Notes under the pieces: model-generated
The model's database searches: none
What the model saw: the letters and a program-made list of their open reading frames with translations, nothing else
What the model was told of the DNA's origin: nothing
NCBI GenBank assembly: GCA_023238725.1
Contig: CM041553.1
Location: 21,262,001-21,326,000, forward strand
DNA length: 64,000 bases
Direction of reading: 5' to 3'
DNA from: Scortum barcoo
Taxonomy: Eukaryota > Chordata > Actinopteri > Centrarchiformes > Terapontidae
Program-made: the position numbers and the translations under genes
Part shown: positions 51,301 to 60,776 of the stretch, in pieces
How positions within the stretch are numbered: position 1 is the first letter of the stretch
Layout: each line of letters begins with the position of its first letter

Positions 51301-54300
51301 AGACTGCATCACAGATAAAAGACTGCAGCTGATCTACTCTGTTTGTCGTGGAATTTGTCTTCAGGCAAACAGTTATATTTGGAGAGGAAAGAGTACTAAA
51401 TGAATCATGAATATTTCCTTGAGTTCACCTTGAGTCATTTTTTTAAAGACATTACTAACACAATTATTAATACTCAATTAAATTTCCCAAAACTTTGGAA
51501 CAAAAATAACCTTGTAATTTGGAGAAATCAACTGGTAAGAAGAGTAGCAGCTATTTTTGTCCTTATCTGATTCAGCAGTGTGATTTACATTTTTAAAACA
51601 AAGATAACACCTGCTCATCCTCAACTAGAACAACCACAGTCATGCGAAAAAAAAAAAGTAAAAGTTAAACTTCATCAACAACAAAGAAAACAGGCCAGAT
51701 GAATCCAAACCAAGCACAAAGTTTGCCATATGAGAGCCAGAGCTCCGAGAATCCAACCACAACAGCAAATCATATTGACCGATCCTTTCATATACAAATG
51801 ATACAAATGAAACCACATCAGGCATCCAGCTGCAGGCATGGAACCAAAACAACGACACAGTCAAGTCCACAGAGACTTATTAATGTTAGTGCTGCAGGCC
51901 ACATAACTTGTAAACATGATTAAACCTTCATCTCTGCCAGTAACATATGCTTTGTTAGTTGCAGTAGTTGACTGACACCACAATCTCTTCAAACACAATA
52001 AATACCTCTCACTAGTCATCTTCTCTGTGAGCTTAGGTCTGCTGTGGAGTGGCTTCATTGCCGACACTGGGGCAACATTATATTTAACTGATCCGGGGAC
52101 TGGCAGGAACTGGTTGGCAAAGTGATTTGCTCTGCCTGCACTAGATTTTTGGAATGATCTGGTCCTCCGAGCCATCATATCATCCTTCTCCAGGTCGGGC
52201 ACGGGCTCATTTTCATCATACTCATCCTCGTCCTCATCAAATTCACGTTCACTGTGAGACGTTGATCGGATCACAGTCGAAGCCGGGTGCGGTTGAGCCG
52301 TTTCCATGGGAACTCTGGGTTGCTGTTGCTCCGTTCTATGAGAGAAACGCCTGTGATTGAAAAAAAACTTAACAAGCTGGAGAATCTCTCTGAGGATGCA
52401 AACCACACCGAGCTTGTTAGTGCCTCCTCATGCTGTTAGGGGGTTCCACACAAATCTCAGCCCACCTGGCGTTGGGTTTCTTGCTCCTCTCTGCCTGAAC
52501 TTGCCTCTTGCTCCGCGGAGCAGCATCAGTGGTGACCTCCCCTTGTGTGCTAAGCTTGGAGGCGGGCAGAGGCAGGAAACGGTTGTAAGTCACTGTGGCA
52601 GTGCTTTGTTTATGGAAAACTCCTGTCCTCCTTGCCATCATGTCATCTTTCTGTAGATCTGGAATCCTCTCCTCTTCCTCCTCATCCTCCTCATCCTCCT
52701 CCTCCTCTGCTCTCCGTTTATACTGAGCCATACGTGCATCCAGCTCAGCGGGCGTGGGAGTGGTTTCGGGGGTCCGGAGTGGGAGGTCAGCAGAGGGAGG
52801 CGATGTTTGATTCAGGTCCTGGCTGTGAGTGCACATAGAGCTCAAACTGCAGCAACAACGATGGATAATTTATACCTAAAACTTGTGGCTATAGTCTAAA
52901 AATCAAAGCATGAACATGCAGAAAAGCCGATCACAGCTGGTCACTATAGAGGACAAAATACAGATCATAAAGAAGGAAACATTTCAGACTAAAAACAAGA
53001 GAATGTCACAGCCACCAATGAACAAGGGTTAGAAAAACATGCAAAGCATATGCAAATCTAAATCAGCACTAGGCCTGTGACGACATTTTGAGCCACGACA
53101 AACCCTTTGGTCATGAGCATCTTGTGATAATCTGCATAATGTTGAATGTTTTGATTTTATGGAAGATTTCTGAGATATACAAGAGAACAGATTGTGTAAT
53201 ATGTCAGAGAGAAAACAGGTTTACGTGAACACCACAGAAATGCATAAAATATGCATTTACCACAGGTTGTCTCTACAGCCTGACCAGGATTTTTGAGGCT
53301 AATACCAACATTGATATTTGAGTTTAAAAATGTGATATCTTTTTTTAACATAAAACTTAACATAAACAAACAAGTTTTACTTCTGGATAGCCAAATATTG
53401 TTTGCCAACTTTCCAGTGCTTTCTCATCATCTATGTAATGACAGACATAAATGCCAGAACTGAACTCTATCTATATCTAGATCTAGATATATCTTAGCTG
53501 ATTAGTGTGGCTGATTTACCCTGATAGCAGCACATACATGCGTGTTTGTGTACCTTTGTTTATATTAAAACTACAAACAAATCTGTACAATGCAGAGAGG
53601 CGAAGCCAAATGATCATATACACTAATTCAAATATGCCTGATACGTAAGACATTCTCCAAACTGACATCAACAAGCACTTAATTTAAATAATTTAGTAAG
53701 TGTTTGAATAGAAAATGGCTCATTAATTCCTCAATACAGTCCATACTAATGCAAGAGACTTTGGATTGAAGCCACTGTAGCCTAAGTTGTCTTGTATTTG
53801 GCCTCGTCCATACCTGCGTTCCCGCTCTGAAAGCTGGGAGCCCAGGCCAATGGTAGGCATGGCTACAGTTGCCTTGGAAAGGAGTCGTCTTAGCAACTCT
53901 GTCTCCTCCCCTTCACTTGACGTGACTGTGTCTATTGGCTGCTCGATCTCAGTCACGCCCCCAAAGGTCACAACTTTGCTGTGACCTCGTCCAGCCTTTG
54001 CAGATCCGCTGAAAGAGCTTCCATAATTTTTCTCCAGACAAGCCTGACACACAGGGGCCGGGCTAGCCTCACTGTAAATACAATCTCACAGATGAAGACA
54101 GGCGTACAAACAGACGCACACACGCACAAGAACAACCAGCAAAAGAGCAGAAGGAAAAGAAAAAGAATGGAAAACAAGTCATGAGCAACCAGAGACAGAG
54201 GATCAGACTGTGAAGACAAAGGAAGGATGAGGTTGAAATGGTGAATCAGACAGGAAGTATGGATGGACAAAATAGGACAAAGCATGAGGCTGTGTACTTA

Positions 54301-57300
54301 AATCCTTCCAACATGCATGTGCGTTCACACATACACACCAAGCTTTTTATCCACTCTAGGTAGCCAAATTTTCGTGGTAACTGCTGCTCCTCTGGGAACA
54401 CAAAAACCCCTTTATCCCTTCTAATGACATCAGCACGGAGGGAGAAAAACAAAGGCGAAGTAGTGCTCACAGCCAACAGTTGCCTCTCTTTTGGTCGCAC
54501 ACACACACTCTCATACACACCGGCCAACTCCAGACTCTGTTTCAATGCCTGTCAAAGACGACTGAAGAGGACTGAAGAGCACAATAGGGAGGAGAATAAA
54601 CAAGCAGATGAGAACATGGGGAGCAACAGAGAAAAGAGGAGAAGGGAAACTAAATCTGAGGAGATATGTGGCAGCTTACGAAGGGACTAAAGACTGACAC
54701 GTAAAAGAAGTTTAAAATGTTGAGATGAGTGAAAAAATGCCCATTATGATTTTCTAGAATACAAGCCAGAGATATTCTGTTAACAACGATAGAAAGTAGC
54801 AAACTGAAAAGATAAAACCGGTAACTGTTGGGCATTTTTGGTTTATAAATGACTTAAATACTTTGACACTTTGAGAAGTACAGTTATTTACTCTCTTAGA
54901 TGAAAAGATCAATTCTACTGTTCTCTAGAGTAAACACGAAGCTACAGTCAGAAGCCGATTAGCTTAGCTTAGCACAAAGACTGGAAACAAAGGGAAACAA
55001 CTAGCTTGACTCTGCCAACCAGCACATCTGAATCTCACTAATTAACACAGTATGTTTCTTTTGTTTAATCCATACAAACACCAAAATGTAAAAAATAGTT
55101 TGCACTGCACCCAGACAGACAAATTGTTCTGCACATTATGAGATAAAATGGTGGACATTCACACCATTTTTCCTTAAATTAATTCAGCTCTGCTTATTTG
55201 TGGCTTTGGCTTCAGATCACTGAATAGTCACATTATACTTTTCCCTACAAGCACCAGCCTCAAAATGTCATAATATGATTAATATTGTTACACCTTTTTG
55301 ATAAAAGTTACAAGAAGGTTGCTCTTAGAAAAGTTAGTCTAAAGTGAGTCTAACCGATAACTGTAACACATAAATAGATGAAAGTAAATGTAAAGTTAAA
55401 ATGTAATTAAATGAGATTTTATTTCTCTGTTCTGTCTTATATCCGCTCCTGTTACAAAATGAAGCAACTGCTGGTGCAATGGTATTGGGATTTTAAAACA
55501 GCTGACACAGATAAAACCATGACTCCTTGTTCTTTCAAGTGATTAAGTGAGGATTAAAGTTTGATGTCATTCGAAATGAGGTACCAAATCCCCCATTTAT
55601 TCAACCCGGAGGTGCAGACTGTGACTGTAATAACAACCTGTGATAACTCTACAGAAATGCAAAAAATATGCTGTTGCTACAGGTTGTCTCCATAGGCCAC
55701 CATGATATTGATATGAGAGTTTATAAAATCTGATATATTGGCCAATACTCCTTACTCTATAGCTTTTTACAATAAATACTGCTCTCTCATCAACTATGTA
55801 ATGAAAACACTGCTTAAAAACATACATATACACCAGTACTGATGTATTTGCTTTAAATGAATATCAGCTGATATATCAGTCTGGCTGGTTCATCTTTTGA
55901 TTTATCTGTTCAAACCACTGTTTGTTAGGATTTAAAAAATATCTACTGAATGCCATTTTAATTGTAACCGCGTATGAAATTTTCTGCAGATTACTGATCC
56001 TCTTTGGCCTGCAATGATCTGCTTGAGATAACAACTACTACTGGAAGCATACACACACACACACACACACACGCTTTTACACACTGCTGAGTCATTAACA
56101 AACCACACACTTTACATACAGCTGCATCTAAGCACTTTGTACTGCATGTGTGCTGAATCAGAGTATGTGTTGGGCACCTGGGTTCTGTCATCTTGAGTCT
56201 CTCCCACTTCTGCATATCTGCCTGGCTCATGGAGGCAGAAACAAAGCTCATGTGTCCGTCCCTGTGAGGGAGCGGCCTGCTCTGAGTCCGCCTTTGAGCC
56301 AGGTCATCCTTCTGCTTATTAGGAATCGCCTTAACCTTTCCCTCTTCTCCTTCCTCCTCCTCATCCTCCTCTTCCTTGTTGCGAGGGGCAGAGTTTAGGA
56401 AAGGGTTGTCTCTGCGTGTAATGATGTCAGGGATATCTTCTTTCTCACTGTTCAGTCACAGAGCCAGTACGGTGGCATCACACAGCACACATTTCACATC
56501 AAAGTGGAGCAGACACACACACACATCAAACCATAAGTGACCACACCCAAAGAAAGAAAAAAGTAGGAAAATGGGAGAGAATATTTAGCTGTAAGTTAGA
56601 GAAAATGGAAGAAAAACACACACAAACACACAGTGGCTAACCTGGTCTCCTTCTCCTGCAGTGTTTGCTGAGAGGCTCGTCTAATGCCTTCCCAGCGCTC
56701 CCGGTCTTTGTTGCTACACACAGGTGGAGGTACAAACTGGTGCACCTTGGGAGCAACAGGGCCCCGATTAGCTCTCCTTGACGCCAGGTCATCTCTGCGA
56801 ACATCCGGGACTTTCCGCACCTCTGCCTCCTCTTCCCCCTCAGATGGGGAGTCCCAGGCAGATTTCTGAGAGCTCAAAAAGTCGTTATCGCAGCGAAGGA
56901 TGATGTTCGGGGATGGTGACCTCACTTCCTGTTCTTCCATTGTGGGAGGGCTGGGGTTAGAGACGGGATGGCGGGGCAAGGTCATTTCAGAGGTTATCAA
57001 GAGTCCATTATTGCATCTTGTCAGCAGAGGAAGTGCAAAGTTCGGAGCTGTCGTGCACCCACAAATTATTGGCAAGGTCTCCATGATTAGTCACAGTTCA
57101 CAGGAAAGCATAGCAGATTTTGTTTGTTTTTTTTACACAGCAACCAGATAGCAATTTCTGCCTATAGAAACCTCTACTACAATTTGATAACCGATATTAT
57201 TTAAATTAACCTCTTACTCACGTAAACCATAGAAAAGGAGCAAGCACTTAGTCACATCTGTACACCAACACACAAACTCATCATTAGTAAGTCCGACTGC

Positions 57301-60300
57301 TGCAACCTGATAGCTACACCACCAAAAGTCAAACCACACCACCAGCATGAATGGAGAACCAGGAAACAAAATTACCATTAAAACGATCTGTTAGTGAACA
57401 CGACCAAAACTGTCAAACCACAGCAGCAGCAGCAGCTCTCGTGCTCGTCCTCCCTGACCTGCTGTAGCGAACGGCAGCGGGCAGAACTTTGATTCCTGCC
57501 TTCTTCAACTTCTCCAGCCGCCTCTGCTCCAACATCTCCTGGGTCATCTTCTCCTCTTCGTGTTTTAGCTTTTCCTCATTGCTCTCAGGTGCCCAAGTGA
57601 CAGTCTTGGGAGTTTTGTGGTGCGGTCCAGTTCTTTTACCCTGCTCTGGAGTGGCCTGAGGTTGACTGGGGGAACGGTGTGTAATGGCAGGGGTAAGGTT
57701 AGGGATGAGGAAGTTTGTGTGCTGTGTGAGATTTACCTTTTCCTTCTGCTCAGTTTTTGTATTTTTCCACTGCTCTGTACAAAACGCATCATTCACATCA
57801 TTTGAGTTATTTATTGCACTGATGTGGTGGTCATTACCTTCGCTGCTCTCCCTCCTCTGTATGTGGTTTTCGCCGTGGAGTCGGGATGTAGGAACTGGCG
57901 TTGCTTCGGTTGGGAAGAAACTGGTTAAAGGGTATGGAGCTTCTTGATTCACTGCTGGCAGTCCGTCTGGCCAACATGTCATCCTTCCGCACATCTGGCC
58001 TCCTGCCGGGGGCATCGACCTCCGAGTCACTGCCTCGCCCTGGGAGCCAAAGAGTGATGGAGCATAAAAGAGAAAAGAGGGAGGGAGGGTAGAAAATATG
58101 TCAGTGACTGTTTTTAATTGGTCCTTGCGTAATAACCTCTGCGGTTCTCAAGACATTCTAGCTTTGTACTGTTTCTTACACAAGGAGTTCATATTATGTT
58201 CTGCACCATTACCAGTTTGTTCCATGTCGGTCAGGGCAAACATGTTCATGAAATGGGACATTACACATTCATCTTAAGTTTCTAGACACATTCACATTTA
58301 CTGAAACACCACATAGTGAAATCAGCTCTGCATTTTTCATGGACTGCCCTTCTTCTACCACATTAAATTTAACAAGGCTGACAGGAATGTCCTCTTCCAT
58401 CACTCAGAGCTTTGGAGTTTTGCACACCATTCCTATCTGTAGTAAGCACAAAAACATGTTTCTGCACTATAAGTTAATTGCTGAATACTTGAATATGGCA
58501 GCTTTGCTATTTAAAAAAAGAAAAAAAGAGAGGTCAGACAGGAAAGACAACATACACGAGCAATGAGGCAAATTTGAAACAAACTCCCAGAGAGTGAGGT
58601 GCATATACAGTGCATGTGGAATGTATTCACAATGCTTCACTTTTTTCCACATTTTGTTATGTTACAGCCTTATTCCAAAATGGATTAAATTCATTTTCTT
58701 CCTCAAAATTCTATACACACATAATGACAATGTGAAAAACATTTGAGATTTTTGCAAATTTATTAAAAATAAAAAACTTAAGAAATCACATATGTACATA
58801 AGTATTCACAGCCTTTGCTCAATACTTTGTGTACCTTTGGCAGCAATTACAGCCTCAAATCTTTTAGAATATGATGCCACAAGCTTGGCACACCTATCTT
58901 TGGGCAGTTTCGCCCATTCCTCTTTGCAGCACCTCTCAAGCCTCTCAATCAGGCTGGGTGGGAAGCATCAGTGCACAGCCATTTTCATCTCTCCAGAGAT
59001 GTTCAGTCGGATTCAAGTCTGGGCCCTGGCTGGGCCACTCAAGGACAGTGGAGTTGTCCTAAAGCCACTACTGTGTTATCTTGGCTGTGTGCTTAGGGTC
59101 ATTGTCCTGCTGAAAGATGAACCGTCGCCCCAGTCTGAGGTCAAGAGCGCTCTGGAGCAGGTTTTCATCCAGGATGTCTCTGTACATTGCTGCATTCATC
59201 TTTCCCTCTATCCTGACTAGTCTCCCAGTTCCTGCCGCTGAAGAAACATCCCCACAGCATGATGCTGCCACCACCATGCTTCACTGTAGGGATGGTATTG
59301 GCCTGGTGATGAGCGGTGCCTGGTTTCCTCCAAACACTGACGCCTGGCATTAACGCCAAAGAGTTCAATCTTTGTCTCATCAGACCAGAGAATTTTGTTT
59401 CTCATGGTCTGAGAGTCCTTCAGGTGCATTTTGGCAAACTCCAGGCGGGCTGTCCATGTGCCTTTTACTCAGGAGTGGCTTCCGTCTGGCCACTCTACCA
59501 TACAGGCCTGATTGGTGGATTGCTGCAGAGATGGCTGTTCTTCTGGAAGGTTCTCCTCTCTCTACAGAGGTACGCTGGAGCTCTGACAGAGTGACCATCG
59601 GGTTCTTGGTCACCTTCCCTGACTAATGCCCTTTTTCAGCCCCGAGTCAGTCAGTTTAGACGGCCAGCCAGCTCTAGGAAGAGTCCTGGTGGTTCTGAAC
59701 TTCTTCGATTTATGGATGATGGAGGCCACTGTGCTCAGTTGGGACCTTCAAAGCAGCAGAAATGTTTTCTGTACCCTTCCCCAGATTTGTGCCTCGAGAC
59801 AATCCTGTCTCTGAGGTCTACCGACAATTCCTTTGACTTCATGCTTGGTTTGTGCTCTGACATGCACTGTCAACTGTGGGACCTTATATAGACAAATCCA
59901 AATCAAATAAAGTCCAGTCAACTGAATTTATGACAGGTGGACTAAGCCAAGTGGATTAAGCTGGAGAAACATCTCAAGGATGATCAGTGGAAACAGGATG
60001 CACCTGAGCTCAATTTTGAGCTGTGAATACTTATGTACGCATGTGATTTCTTAGTTTTTTATTTTTATTAAATTTGCAAAAATCTAAAAAAAAACTTTTT
60101 CACGTTGTCATTATGTGGTGTTGTGTGTAGAATTTTGAGGAAGAAAATGAATTTAATCCATTTTGGAATAAGGTTGTAACATAACAAAATGTGGAAAAAG
60201 TGAAGCGTTGTGAATACTTTCCGGATGCACTGTACATTAACAACATTTTGAGTGTGTACACTTTTACTTTCCAAATAACTTGTCTAGATAAAGAATTGGA

Positions 60301-60727
60301 TTATTTGCAAACTGTCTGATCGTCTGGTCGCTCGTGTTACCCTGTTAGATTTGTCCCCAGATCTCAGCCATTACTTTTGTGAACACAGTGTTAATATAAC
60401 TTCTATGATAAATGTGACTGCAACCCCATTACACAGGCAGTCAGTAAGAAATATTGATTGTTTCTTCTGCCATACGTTCGACAAGGTTTACCATTAATAT
60501 TCTACAAATAGATATATAGACAGAATAAGACAAACTATACACCCTAACCATTTTCCAGCCAGGTAATAAATATTACTTAAGGCAGCACGCTTTCTCTGTG
60601 ACCTCCAGAGAATGTAGGGAATGAGTCTATTCCTGGCTCTGAAATAGTGTTTTTCTTGTCACCTCGCTGCACACATTTTATACTGTCAACATAAAAGACA
60701 CAAACAGGATGCCTGTGATAGTTCCCT

Positions 60728-60776
<49 letters not shown>

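Noticed and set aside
57413..58030. A 205-codon open frame on the minus strand that spans LIMCH1 exons w8 and w9
   Set aside because: Its first part reads w8 in the wrong frame (the conserved frame gives PDVRKDDMLARRT), and its middle is intron. Only the last part, from 57665, is coding.
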